A DNA stretch of 64,000 nucleotides from Alphaproteobacteria bacterium (lineage in GTDB: Bacteria; Pseudomonadota; Alphaproteobacteria; Geminicoccales; Geminicoccaceae): the NCBI GenBank assembly GCA_027045875.1, contig JALUAG010000023.1:1-64000 (forward strand), written 5' to 3'. The position numbers were made by a program, and so were the translations under genes. Under the pieces are notes generated by a model that had not been told where the DNA came from, did not search any database, and saw only the letters and a list, made by a program, of their open reading frames with translations. Below are positions 1 through 8,080 of this stretch, piece by piece (position 1 is the stretch's first letter; each line of letters begins with the position of its first letter).

Positions 1-103
1 GTCGCTCCGCCTCCTCCAGCAGCCGTGCCACGGTCGCCGCCCGCCACCTCGTCGTCCGGCACGGCGGCGACCGTGGCACGGCTGCTGGAGGAGGCGGAGC
101 GAC
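1..103. repeat. Perfect 41-bp inverted repeat at the window edge
   Basis: Bases 1-41 are the exact reverse complement of bases 63-103, separated by a 21-base loop (42-62). The right arm is a normal part of the TPR coding frame, while the left arm is its mirror copy. A perfect fold-back at a sequence end is typical of a chimeric read or assembly end, so bases 1 to about 62 may not exist in the genome. A real long hairpin cannot be excluded. Confidence 0.85.
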
Positions 104-861
104 TGTTCGAGCAGAAGAAACTGACGAAACCGGAGGGCGAATCCGCCCTCTCGCGGTACCGGGCGGTGCTGGCCCTCGATCCCGACAACGAGACCGCGAA
201 GGAGGGGATACGCCGCATCGTCGCGACCTACGTCGAATGGGCGCGCGCCGCCGGGGAGCGGGGCGATGCGCGCAAGCAGCTGGCCTATCTCGAACGCGCC
301 ATCTCCGCCGACCCGCGGAATGCGGATCTGCTGTTCATCTACGGCGGCACGCTCATGGATCTCGAGCGATACGCCGAGGCGGCGGAGGCGTTCGAACGCG
401 CCGCCTCGCTCCTCTCCGACCCCACGGAAGCGCGTTTCTTCGCCGGCATGGCCCGGCTTAACGCCGACCAGCCGGAAAAGGCCCTCGCCCATTTTTCCCA
501 GGTCCGTCGTGCGGAATCCGAGTACCGTCACCAGGCGGGCTATTTCGAGGGCGGCGTGCTGTTCGGACTCGACCGTTACGACGAGGCCTACGATGTTCTG
601 AGCGCCACCCTGCGGGCCAAGGGGGACTGCGAGACGGCACCGCTGGACGAGTTGTGCACGGATCTCTGGACGCTCACGGTCTACGTGCTGCGGATGATGG
701 ACAGGGAGGACGTGATCATGGAGACGATGGTGGGCGTACTCGATCTCGAGCCGGCATCGCCCGATCTTCACGATGCCATCGCCGAGGTCTTCCGGGCCAA
801 CGGACGGGAAGAGGAGGCCCGGCGGATCGAGGCCCGGCGGAGGGAGCTGTTCGGAGGATGA
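25..861 (+). CDS. TPR-repeat protein, probably 5'-truncated
   Basis: The 278-residue frame is rich in A/L/E helices with TPR-like spacing. Clear repeats run from about residue 90 to 200 (for example DLERYAEAAEAFERA and GLDRYDEAYDVL), preceded by a helix with LALDPDNETAKEGI, as in many TPR scaffolds. No catalytic domain is visible, so a protein-protein interaction role is inferred. The ATG at 25 lies inside the left arm of the fold-back repeat. Authentic sequence probably begins near base 63 and the true N-terminus, possibly with other domains, is missing. The stop overlaps the ATG of the next gene (ATGA), so the two are likely co-translated. Confidence 0.6.
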   Translation: MPRSPPATSSSGTAATVARLLEEAERLFEQKKLTKPEGESALSRYRAVLALDPDNETAKEGIRRIVATYVEWARAAGERGDARKQLAYLERAISADPRNADLLFIYGGTLMDLERYAEAAEAFERAASLLSDPTEARFFAGMARLNADQPEKALAHFSQVRRAESEYRHQAGYFEGGVLFGLDRYDEAYDVLSATLRAKGDCETAPLDELCTDLWTLTVYVLRMMDREDVIMETMVGVLDLEPASPDLHDAIAEVFRANGREEEARRIEARRRELFGG

Positions 862-2405
862 GGGCGGGGCTGTCGGTGCGGCGCCTGCTGGCGCTGCTTT
901 CGGTCCTGCTGCCGGCGGTGGCGGCCGCTTCGGAGCCCGCTCCCGTGGTGCGTTTCGACGGCGGGGTGCGGGTGATCCTGCCGCTGCCGGACGGTCTGCT
1001 GGTGGCCGGTCCGGGGCGGGGGCGCGAGGCCTGGTTCGCCGTCCTCGACCCCGAGCTGCGTGCGCGATCCGCCCGGGTCTTCACCGGCTGCGGACGCTGC
1101 TCGCTGCTGGCCGGCACCCTGCTCGGGGAGGGGCGCGCCCTGCTCGCGGGCGCCCGCGACCCGAGCGGAGACGGGGTCGAGGAGGGGTGGGTCGTGCTCC
1201 TGGATGCGCAGCGGGGCGAGGTGCTGGCGGAGCGCATCGTCCGTCCGCCGGCGGGCGGGCGTTTCCTCGCCGCGGCGGCGGGGTACGGCCGCCTGCTGGT
1301 GGCCGGCGAGATGTTCACCGACGCCGGCGCCGGTCTCGACGCCTGGATGGTGGAGCTCGACCCCGAGACGCTCGAACCGCGCGACGAATGGCGGTTCGGC
1401 GGCCCGCTGCCCGATGCGGCGGCGGTGGTGCTGCCGGTGGGCGTCGACGCCTTCCTCGCCGCCGGCTGGCGGTTCAGCGCCGAGACGGGGATACTGGGTG
1501 GCTGGGCGGCGCGCTTCGGCGCCGACCCGCGGCCGGTCTGGACGGCCCTCCTGGACGGCGATGCGGCCTTCGACGTGGCAGCGCTGGTCCGCACCGGGAC
1601 GAACGGAGCGGTCCTCCTCGGCCACGACAGCCGCCCCGACGAGGAAACCCGCACGCTGATGTTCGATCTGCGGGTGGCCACGCTCGACATCGAGCGAGGT
1701 GCGACCGGCCGCGGTGTCGATCTGCGCGACCCGGCCATCGACCGCATGGGAATCGCCGTGTACGAGGGGTCGGGCGAAATGCTGGTACTGGCCGCGCGCC
1801 AGGGTCATCCGGATGGCCCCGACGCGCTGGAGCTGCTCGCGCTTTCGGCGGCAGGGGAGTTCCGTTCGCTGGATGTCTGGCGGGACGGCGAGCGGGCGAC
1901 GGTGCCGGCGGTGATGGCACCGCTCGCCGACGGCGGGCTCGCGATCGGCGGCTGGTACCGCGTGGAGGAGGGGGAGGAAGGCCCACGCGGCTGGCTGCTG
2001 CGGCTGCCCCGGTCGCCGATCGCGCTGCGCCCGTCCTCCCCGGACGGGCTGGTCCTCGACATCGCGCCGGCCGGCGAGCGCGGGCGCGTGCGGGTGATCC
2101 TCGAGAACCGGGGGATGCGGACCCGCGAGGTGAACCCCCTGGGCCCGGACACCGTCTTCTGGCTCACCGCCGCCGACGGGCCGGCTCCCGCCCAGATCGG
2201 GGCGATGCCCGGCCGTGCCCCGGATCCCGCACCGGGAAAGGCGCGGGTGCGGCTGCCTCCGGGCGGGCGTCTGGAGGCCGTTCTCGAGCCCGGGGTGGCG
2301 CCCGAGGACCTGCCGGAGGCGCGTGCCGCCTACAGCCCCGACTTCACCGGCCGGGGGATCGGCCGGCTGATCGTGAGCGCACCCCTGTCGGCGGCCGGCG
2401 GGTAG
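858..2405 (+). CDS. Secreted propeller-like protein of unknown function
   Basis: This is a 515-residue protein with a clear signal peptide (LLALLSVLLPAVAAASEP near residues 10-30), so it is exported. The mature part has repeated short beta-rich units containing WMVELDP, GWVVLLD, GWAARFG and GWLLRLP about every 45-60 residues. This resembles a beta-propeller or delta-60-like repeat fold. A CGRC pair occurs near residue 75. The ATG at 858 overlaps the upstream TPR stop by 4 bases and gives the signal peptide directly, which decides the start. No enzyme motif was recognised. The role is inferred only as extracytoplasmic scaffold or sensor. Confidence 0.6.
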   Translation: MRAGLSVRRLLALLSVLLPAVAAASEPAPVVRFDGGVRVILPLPDGLLVAGPGRGREAWFAVLDPELRARSARVFTGCGRCSLLAGTLLGEGRALLAGARDPSGDGVEEGWVVLLDAQRGEVLAERIVRPPAGGRFLAAAAGYGRLLVAGEMFTDAGAGLDAWMVELDPETLEPRDEWRFGGPLPDAAAVVLPVGVDAFLAAGWRFSAETGILGGWAARFGADPRPVWTALLDGDAAFDVAALVRTGTNGAVLLGHDSRPDEETRTLMFDLRVATLDIERGATGRGVDLRDPAIDRMGIAVYEGSGEMLVLAARQGHPDGPDALELLALSAAGEFRSLDVWRDGERATVPAVMAPLADGGLAIGGWYRVEEGEEGPRGWLLRLPRSPIALRPSSPDGLVLDIAPAGERGRVRVILENRGMRTREVNPLGPDTVFWLTAADGPAPAQIGAMPGRAPDPAPGKARVRLPPGGRLEAVLEPGVAPEDLPEARAAYSPDFTGRGIGRLIVSAPLSAAGG

Positions 2406-2410
2406 GGCCG

Positions 2411-2548
2411 ATGTCGGCGTTCACGCCCATTGCCTGGGTGATCGCCCGCTGGCTCAATCGTTGGCCGCTGCGCTACACGGTCCCGGCTGTCCTGCTGATC
2501 GGGATTTTGATCGCATGGTTCGTGCCCCTGATCCTCACCGGCGAATGA
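2411..2548 (+). CDS. Small single-pass membrane protein, 45 residues
   Basis: This short frame lies between two coupled genes. It encodes MSAFTPIAWVIARW followed by a positively charged turn and one hydrophobic helix (VPAVLLIGILIAWFVPLIL, residues 25-43). It starts 5 bases after the preceding stop and its own stop overlaps the next start (ATGA at 2545), so its placement is that of a real cotranslated gene. No family was recognised. A small membrane anchor or accessory is an inference. Confidence 0.5.
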   Translation: MSAFTPIAWVIARWLNRWPLRYTVPAVLLIGILIAWFVPLILTGE

Positions 2549-3069
2549 CGGCCGCCGGACGCTGGCTGCTGGCGGCGGGGCTGCTGCTGGTCTCGCCGGC
2601 GGTGGCGGCCGGTCTCTGTCCCGCCGAAGCGGACCGCTTCCCGGCCTTCGCCGGCGAGCTGCGGCTGCCGCCCGCGGACCGCGCTTTCGAGACGGCCGCG
2701 GGAAGGGACGGCGCTGCGCTCGCGGCTTTTCTGGAGGAGACGACCGGCCTCACCGTCTATCTGGAACTGGCGGTGCGACGGGCCGAACCGGGGGTCGATC
2801 CGGCCTGCACCGGCAATCTCGTGAGCGTCGAGCCGGGAGAGATCCTGCTGCGCTTCGACAACCTCCTCGTGGCCGTCGGGGATCTCGCGGCCGGCGCGCC
2901 GCACGCCCTCTGCCAGCCGGACGATGTGGGCTTCCGCCTGCGCGGCTTCTTTTTCGTGGAGCCGCCGCCGCCGACGGCTTCGCTCACGAGCTACCGGCTG
3001 CGGCCGGTGGCGGTGGATCCGCTTGCCGCCAACCGCAGCGTCGCCTGTCTTTCCGGTAAGCGCCCCTGA
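2545..3069 (+). CDS. Secreted protein of unknown function
   Basis: This 174-residue protein has an N-terminal signal peptide (RWLLAAGLLLVSPAVAAG, residues 6-23). The mature domain holds three or four cysteines (GLCPAE, DPACTGN, HALCQPD, SVACLSG), enough for disulfides in the periplasm. The start ATG overlaps the stop of the 45-residue membrane protein. It is the last gene of a four-gene run beginning with the TPR protein. Three of the four products are exported or membrane-bound, which suggests a shared envelope role, but no family was recognised. Confidence 0.55.
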   Translation: MTAAGRWLLAAGLLLVSPAVAAGLCPAEADRFPAFAGELRLPPADRAFETAAGRDGAALAAFLEETTGLTVYLELAVRRAEPGVDPACTGNLVSVEPGEILLRFDNLLVAVGDLAAGAPHALCQPDDVGFRLRGFFFVEPPPPTASLTSYRLRPVAVDPLAANRSVACLSGKRP

Positions 3070-3193
3070 GGGGGCGGAAACGGCTTACTTCTCCGCGTTC
3101 GAACGGTTATCTTCCCGATACGGGAGATCCCGGCCGAACGGGATCGTCGAGGGGCCGGTCGAGGCTCCGTGAACGCGAAGGGAGGCAAGAACC

Positions 3194-4426
3194 ATGTCCC
3201 GTTGGACGAGACTGCTGTCCGGCTGCACGCTGGTCGGCGCCATGCTGGTGGCCGGGAGCCCGGAGGCCGCGAAGCTCGTGGTGGCCGGGCGCGACGGCGG
3301 CTACGGCAAGGCGCTGGCGCTCGCCATCGGCGCCTACGAGGCGGCCAATCCCGGGATCGAGGTCGAACAGCTGGCGCTGCCCTACGGCGGCCTCTACGAG
3401 AAGCTCGTCATCAACCTGCGGGAGAAGGCGGGCGGCATCGACGTCGTCATGCTCGACGATACCTGGGCCACCGAGTTCATGGCCAAGGGCTGGCTCGCCG
3501 AGATGGGGGAGGCGGATGCCGATTTCGTGGCACCCGCCGTCGCCGTGTCCCGCTACCCCTATCCCGACGGCACCCTGTACGCGCTGCCCTTCGTCGGCAA
3601 CGTCGAGCTGTTCGCCTGGCGGCGCGACCTGTTCGAGAAATACGGTCTCGCGCCGCCCACCACGTGGACCCTGGCGCGCGAGGCGGCGGCGGTGATCGAC
3701 GAGAAGGAGGAAGGGGTCGACGGCGTCGTCTTCCGCGGCGTCAAGGGCAACCCCATCGTCACCGGCTTCCTGCCCATCCTCTGGTCCTTCGGCGGGCGCA
3801 TCGTCGACGAGCAGGGCGCGGCCGCGCTCATGTCCCCGGAGAGCCTGGAGGCGCTCGAGTTCTGGCTGTCCCTCAAAGAGTACGCGCCGGAGGGGATCGA
3901 GACCTACAATTCGAGCGAGGTGCGCGATGCCCTCCAGCAGGGCCGGGTGGCGATGAGCATCGAGCTCTGGCCTTCCTGGGCGCCCTCCCTGGACGATCCC
4001 GCGGTCTCCAAGGTGGCGGGCCTGGTGGAGATCAACGCCGCCCCCGGCGAGAAGACGGGACCGGCGCCGATGCTCGGTACCTGGCTGCTCGGGGTCGCCG
4101 CCGACGCCCCCAACGCCGAGGCGGCGAAGGACTTCGTCGCCTTCGTCACCTCGCCCGAGATGCAGAAGCGGATCGCGCTCGAGGTGGGCATCCCGCCGAC
4201 CCGGGCCAGCGTGTACGGCGACGCGGACGTGGTCGCCAAGTACCGCTGGTACCCGAACCAGCGCGAGGCGCTGATGAACGCCCGGCCGCGGCCGCGCATT
4301 ACCCAGTGGTCCAAGGTCGAGGCCATCCTCGGCGACTATCTCCAGCTCGCCCTGATCGGCGAGATGGCCGCCAAGGACGCGCTCGCCGAGGCCCACGCCC
4401 GCATCGAGCGGGCCCTCTCGCGCTGA
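3194..4426 (+). CDS. ABC transporter sugar-type substrate-binding protein
   Basis: The 410-residue product has a signal peptide (cleavage after about residue 25, SPEAA). The mature part has the family-1 solute-binding layout: KLVVAGRDGGYGKAL at the start, DVVMLDDTW near residue 90, and the late GTWLLGVAADAPNAEAAKDFV segment typical of MalE/UgpB-like proteins. It would capture a sugar or polyol in the periplasm and hand it to the two permeases downstream. A purine-rich stretch (GGGAGG) precedes the ATG. The ligand cannot be assigned from sequence. No ATPase gene accompanies the set. Confidence 0.85.
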   Translation: MSRWTRLLSGCTLVGAMLVAGSPEAAKLVVAGRDGGYGKALALAIGAYEAANPGIEVEQLALPYGGLYEKLVINLREKAGGIDVVMLDDTWATEFMAKGWLAEMGEADADFVAPAVAVSRYPYPDGTLYALPFVGNVELFAWRRDLFEKYGLAPPTTWTLAREAAAVIDEKEEGVDGVVFRGVKGNPIVTGFLPILWSFGGRIVDEQGAAALMSPESLEALEFWLSLKEYAPEGIETYNSSEVRDALQQGRVAMSIELWPSWAPSLDDPAVSKVAGLVEINAAPGEKTGPAPMLGTWLLGVAADAPNAEAAKDFVAFVTSPEMQKRIALEVGIPPTRASVYGDADVVAKYRWYPNQREALMNARPRPRITQWSKVEAILGDYLQLALIGEMAAKDALAEAHARIERALSR

Positions 4427-4435
4427 TTCCCGAAC

Positions 4436-4470
4436 GGGCGGGCGTCCCCGCGGGGGCGCCCGCCCCTCTT
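4436..4470 (+). terminator. Strong GC hairpin between binding-protein and permease genes
   Basis: Bases 4436-4449 pair with 4453-4465 (13 pairs, one bulged T at 4445, 3-base loop), followed by CTCTT. Such hairpins after binding-protein genes commonly stabilise the upstream message or reduce read-through, so that binding protein is made in excess over permeases. The T tract is poor, so partial read-through into the permeases is expected. Confidence 0.6.
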
Positions 4471-4475
4471 CCCGG

Positions 4476-5345
4476 ATGAAACGCGCCCCGGTCCTCACCC
4501 TCCTCCTGCTGCTGGCCCCGGCGCTCCTCCTGATCGGATTGCTCGCCCTCTATCCGATCCTGCGGGTGCTGGCGCTGTCGCTGTTCCGCACCGAATACGG
4601 CTTCGCGGACGCGAGCTTCGTCGGCCTCGCCAACTACGCCGATCTCCTGAGCGACCGCTTCTTCCGCCGGGCGACCTGGAACACGGTCCTCTTCACCCTG
4701 CTCGCCACCCTCTTCGAGGTCGGGCTGGGGCTGCTGCTGGCGCTCCTGTTCCACCGGCGCTTTCCCGCCCGCCGCTGGCTGATGCCCGCCGTCGTGTTCC
4801 CCTTCGTGCTCTCGACCATGGTGGTCTCCGCCATCTGGCGGGCCTGGTTCCACTTCGATTACGGCTTTCTGAACAACCTCCTGCGGGCGCTGGGGCTGCC
4901 GCCCGTCAAGTGGCTGTTCGACCCCGATCTGGCGCTCCTCTCCATCGTTCTGGTGGACGTCTGGCAGACGACGCCCATCGCCTTTCTGGTCCTCCTCGCC
5001 GGGCTGCAGGCGATCCCCGAGGAGGTGGTGGAGGCGGCGCGGCTGGACGGCGCCGGGCGCCTGCAGATCCTGCGCCATATCACCCTGCCGCTGCTCTCCG
5101 GTCATCTGCTGCTGGCGGCGCTTCTCCGCACCATCGAGAGCTTCAAGCTGTTCGACAAGGTGTTCGCCCTGACCGGCGGCGGCCCCGGCAACGCCACCGA
5201 GACCCTTTCCCTCAACGTCTACCGCTCCGCCTTCCGCTTCGCCGAAGTGGGCTACGCCTCCGCCGCCGCCAGCATCATGCTGGTGATCGCCGGCCTGCTG
5301 GCGGCCGTCTACGCCCGTCGCATCGTGCAGGGAGGGCGCGGATGA
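4476..5345 (+). CDS. ABC transporter permease (MalF/UgpA type)
   Basis: This 289-residue inner-membrane protein has about six hydrophobic helices. The first is at residues 5-30 (LLLLLAPALLLIGLLALYPIL). The cytoplasmic EAA loop EAARLDGAGRLQILRHITLP near residues 185-205 docks the ATPase. With the following permease it forms the heterodimeric channel of a CUT1-type sugar importer. The stop overlaps the start of the second permease (ATGA at 5342), implying coupled translation. The ATPase partner is not encoded within the window nearby. Confidence 0.88.
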   Translation: MKRAPVLTLLLLLAPALLLIGLLALYPILRVLALSLFRTEYGFADASFVGLANYADLLSDRFFRRATWNTVLFTLLATLFEVGLGLLLALLFHRRFPARRWLMPAVVFPFVLSTMVVSAIWRAWFHFDYGFLNNLLRALGLPPVKWLFDPDLALLSIVLVDVWQTTPIAFLVLLAGLQAIPEEVVEAARLDGAGRLQILRHITLPLLSGHLLLAALLRTIESFKLFDKVFALTGGGPGNATETLSLNVYRSAFRFAEVGYASAAASIMLVIAGLLAAVYARRIVQGGRG

Positions 5346-6166
5346 GACGGGCGCTGCGCGGGGGGACGCCCCTGTCGGCGGCGCTCTTGGTGACGATCAT
5401 CGCCCTCGCCCCCATCTTCTGGATGGTCGCGACCTCCTTCAAGCCGCCGGGCGAATACGTCTCCACCTCGCTGCGCCTCTGGCCCCGGGATCCGACCCTG
5501 GTCCACTACCGGGAGCTCTTCGCCGAGGGCTTTCTCGCGCGCCTGTGGAACTCGCTCGTCGTCACCGCGGGCAGCACCGCTCTCGCCATCCTGGCCGCCT
5601 TTCCGGCAGCCTACGCGCTCGCCCGGCTGCGCTTTCCGGCGCGGCTGGACGCCGCCTTCCTGCTGCTGGTGCTGATCGTCAAGCTGTTGCCCCCGATCGT
5701 CGTCGCCGTGCCGCTCTTCCAGATCCTGCGCGGCCTCGGCCTGCTCGACAGCCTGCCGGGGCTGATCCTGGCCTACCAGGTCTACACCCTGCCCTTCGCC
5801 ATCTGGATGCTGCTCGGCTTCGTGCGCGAGGTGCCCTGGGAGCTCGAGGAGGCGGCCATGCTCGACGGGGCGGGGCTCCCCCGCCGCCTGCTGCTGATCG
5901 TCGCCCCGGTGATGCGGGCCGGCATCGCCGCCACCGCGGTGTTCGTCGCCGTGCTGGCCTGGAACGAGTTCCTGTTCGCGCTCCTGTTCATCCAGACCCC
6001 CTCGCGCTTCACCCTGCCGGTCTGGATCGCCACCTTCATCACCGAGGACGAGACCTTCTGGGGCAAGCTCATGGGCATCGGCCTGCTGTCCTCGCTGCCG
6101 GTGATGCTGGTCGTGGGCTATCTCCAGCGCTGGCTGGTCACCGGCTTCGGCGGTACGGGCCGCTGA
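5342..6166 (+). CDS. ABC transporter permease (MalG/UgpE type)
   Basis: The 274-residue membrane protein begins with a helix (LSAALLVTIIALAPIFWMVATS), as usual for MalG-type subunits. It carries the EAA loop EEAAMLDGAGLPRRLLLI near residue 175 and the conserved NSLVVT and AWNEFLFALLF segments. It pairs with the upstream permease. It ends 3 bases before the stop of the convergent uracil-DNA glycosylase gene, so the importer operon ends here without an ATPase. A shared ATPase encoded elsewhere is inferred. Confidence 0.88.
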   Translation: MRRALRGGTPLSAALLVTIIALAPIFWMVATSFKPPGEYVSTSLRLWPRDPTLVHYRELFAEGFLARLWNSLVVTAGSTALAILAAFPAAYALARLRFPARLDAAFLLLVLIVKLLPPIVVAVPLFQILRGLGLLDSLPGLILAYQVYTLPFAIWMLLGFVREVPWELEEAAMLDGAGLPRRLLLIVAPVMRAGIAATAVFVAVLAWNEFLFALLFIQTPSRFTLPVWIATFITEDETFWGKLMGIGLLSSLPVMLVVGYLQRWLVTGFGGTGR

Positions 6167-6169
6167 GGC

Positions 6170-6850
6170 TCACGCCCCCGCCGGACGGCGCGCCGGCGCG
6201 CCGCCGAGGAGCTCCGACACCCGGCGCATCACCGCCTCGAACATGGCCTCGGTGAGCCGCCCGGTGTTCACGTTGTAGCGCGAGCAGTGGTAGCTGGAGA
6301 CGAGCCGGGTGCCGTCCTCCAGCCGGTAGGCCACATCGTGCGCGAAGGGAAAGTCGCGCAGCCGGCAGCCGAAGGCCCGCAGCACCGAATCGTGGGCGAT
6401 CCGCCCCAGCGACAGCACGAGGCGCGGCCGCGGCGGTACCAGCAGTTCGTCGAGGAGATAGCGCCGGCAGGTGGTGATCTCCTCGCCGGTGGGCCTGTTC
6501 CTGGGCGGCACGCAGCGCACCGCGTTGGTGATCCGACAATCGACGAGCTCCAGCCCGTCGTCCGGCCGTGCCTCGTAGCGGCCACGTGCAAAGCCGTGCC
6601 GCAGCAGCGCCGGATAGAGGATCTCCCCGGCGTAGTCGCCGGTGAAGGGGCGGCCGGTGCGGTTGGCGCCGGCCACGCCCGGCGCGAGGCCGACGATCAG
6701 GAGGGCCGCCGAAGGATCGCCGAAGGAGGGGACGGGGGCGTTGTGCCAGCGGGGGTGTCGCCGGCGGTTCTCTTCCCGGTAGGCGACGAGGCGCGGACAG
6801 AGCCGACAGTCGCGCGGCGGCACGGCACGCGGAGGGCCGTCAGCCGCCAT
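6170..6850 (-). CDS. Uracil-DNA glycosylase, family 5 (UDGb-like)
   Basis: The 226-residue product shows the iron-sulfur UDG pattern: CRLCPRL near the N-terminus, further cysteines at RCVPP, TTCRRY and SSYHCSRYN, and the nucleotide-pocket motif GLAPGVAGANRTGRPFTGD near residues 52-70. The G-x-A-P-G-x-x-G-A-N-R form is that of family 5, which excises uracil and other deaminated bases to start base-excision repair. The late motif HCSRYNVNTG is also typical. The gene overlaps the 3' end of the NYN gene by 11 bases, so the two are probably co-expressed from a promoter facing rpoZ. Confidence 0.85.
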   Translation of the reverse strand: MAADGPPRAVPPRDCRLCPRLVAYREENRRRHPRWHNAPVPSFGDPSAALLIVGLAPGVAGANRTGRPFTGDYAGEILYPALLRHGFARGRYEARPDDGLELVDCRITNAVRCVPPRNRPTGEEITTCRRYLLDELLVPPRPRLVLSLGRIAHDSVLRAFGCRLRDFPFAHDVAYRLEDGTRLVSSYHCSRYNVNTGRLTEAMFEAVMRRVSELLGGAPARRPAGA

Positions 6851-7487
6851 GGTAGGAGGGCGATTCGTCCTCCTCGTCCTCGTAGTCCTCGTCCTCGTAG
6901 TCCTCGGATACGGGCAGGCTGTTGCCGGCGGCGGGCCGGGCGTGGGTGCGCTCGATGGCCGGCCGCAGCTCGGCGAGATCGAGGAAGAAATCGGCCTGGC
7001 GCCGCAGCTCGTCGGCGATCATCGGCGGCTGGGTGCGGATGGTGCTCACCACCGTGACCCGGATGCCGCGGCGTTGCAGGGCCTCGATCAGGCGTCGGAA
7101 ATCACCGTCGCCCGAGAACAGCACGACGTGATCGACATGGGCGCTGACCTCCATCGCGTCGACGGTGATCTCGACGTCCATGTTGCCCTTGAACTTGCGC
7201 CGGCCCAGCGGCTGCGCGTACTCCTTCAAGGGCTTGGTGACCATGGTGTAGCCGTTGTACTCGAGCCAGTCGACGAGCGGCCGGATCGGTGAATATTCCT
7301 GCTCGTCGAGGAGTGCCGTATAATAATACGCACGAAGCAGCCGGCAGTCGGTCGAGAAGTTGGTCAGCAAACGGCGATAATCGATATCGAAACCGAGAGC
7401 GCGCGCGGCCTGATACAGATTGGCGCCGTCGATGAAGAGTGCGACCCGTTCGTAAGGTTCGCAGTGATGGATGGGCTCCTCGGTCAT
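6840..7487 (-). CDS. NYN-domain (LabA/DUF88) putative ribonuclease
   Basis: This 215-residue protein has the PIN-like NYN fold signature acids: FIDGANLY near residue 20, GNMDVEITVDAM near 100, and FSGDGDFRRLIEALQRRG near 120. These aspartates bind metal in predicted RNases of the family. The last 25 residues form an acidic tail (EDYEDEDYEDEEDE) encoded by a 15-base tandem repeat. Divergent placement opposite rpoZ is common in Alphaproteobacteria. The substrate is unknown; an RNA-processing or RNA-decay role is inferred from the family. Confidence 0.8.
   Translation of the reverse strand: MTEEPIHHCEPYERVALFIDGANLYQAARALGFDIDYRRLLTNFSTDCRLLRAYYYTALLDEQEYSPIRPLVDWLEYNGYTMVTKPLKEYAQPLGRRKFKGNMDVEITVDAMEVSAHVDHVVLFSGDGDFRRLIEALQRRGIRVTVVSTIRTQPPMIADELRRQADFFLDLAELRPAIERTHARPAAGNSLPVSEDYEDEDYEDEEDESPSYHGG
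6871..6900. repeat. Two exact 15-bp tandem repeats in the NYN gene
   Basis: TCCTCGTCCTCGTAG occurs at 6871-6885 and again at 6886-6900, followed by a partial third copy. On the reverse strand each unit encodes five residues of the acidic tail (YEDED). Slippage could vary the tail length between strains. Confidence 0.85.
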
Positions 7488-7613
7488 CGTCAGTCCCCTG
7501 CCACGAAAAACGCAATGCCGCGGTATTAACGTCCGCCGTCGGGTTTGTCAGCTCCGGAGTGAGGCCGTCGGGCGAATGTGATGCGCGGAGACGCCGGCGG
7601 AAAGGGGCGATCG

Positions 7614-7642
7614 TTGCTTGTCATGCTGCGATGCGGTACCTA
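7614..7642 (+). promoter_or_regulatory. Possible rpoZ promoter
   Basis: TTGCTT (7614-7619) and TACCTA (7637-7642) are separated by 17 bases, and rpoZ starts at 7678. The -10 match is weak. It lies in the 190-base divergent region between the NYN gene and rpoZ, where promoters for both directions must sit. Confidence 0.35.
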
Positions 7643-7677
7643 TCTGGAAAATCGCCTGTCGAGCCGCGGAGCAGATT

Positions 7678-8052
7678 ATGGCACGTATCACCGTAGAAGA
7701 CTGCATCCAACGCGTCACCAACCGCTTCGAGCTGGTCATGCTGGCGGCGCAGCGCGCCCGCGACATTTCCGCCGGGGCCCCGCTCACCGTCGATCGCGAC
7801 AACGACAAGAACTCGGTGGTGGCGCTGCGCGAGATCGCCGAAGGCACCATCGACCTCGACCATCTGCGCTACGAGCTGATCTACGGCCTGCGCCGCTACG
7901 TCGAGGCGGAACCCGAGGAGCCGCAGGATCTGGAGCAGGAGCTCGAGGCGCTGCTGCCCACCGGCGAGTTCGCTATGGAACAGAGCGAATCCCTGCCGCC
8001 GCTGCCGGAAGGCGAGTCCTACGCCGAGTTCGACGTCAACGACCGCGACTGA
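7678..8052 (+). CDS. rpoZ: RNA polymerase omega subunit
   Basis: The 124-residue product begins [28 protein letters not shown] and contains [17 protein letters not shown], the conserved omega core that clamps the beta-prime C-terminus and contributes to a ppGpp site. The C-terminal 40 residues are acidic and variable, as usual in Alphaproteobacteria. It is the first gene of the core cluster and lies 28 bases upstream of the chosen start of the ppGpp synthetase/hydrolase gene, a functionally sensible neighbour. Confidence 0.95.
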   Translation: MARITVEDCIQRVTNRFELVMLAAQRARDISAGAPLTVDRDNDKNSVVALREIAEGTIDLDHLRYELIYGLRRYVEAEPEEPQDLEQELEALLPTGEFAMEQSESLPPLPEGESYAEFDVNDRD

Positions 8053-8080
8053 GGTGCGTTCCGGGGAGGGAGACGGTGCC

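Noticed and set aside
3194-3240. Lipobox-like LSGC in the sugar-binding-protein leader
   Set aside because: The Cys falls at about residue 11, before the hydrophobic stretch, so it is not a plausible lipoprotein cleavage site.
3107-4498. 463-residue reverse-strand frame across the sugar-binding-protein gene
   Set aside because: Antisense shadow of a clear binding-protein gene; composition is typical of GC-rich mirrored codons and has no domain.
7678-8052. Reverse-strand frame of 183 residues over rpoZ
   Set aside because: Shadow of the rpoZ and rel/spoT starts.
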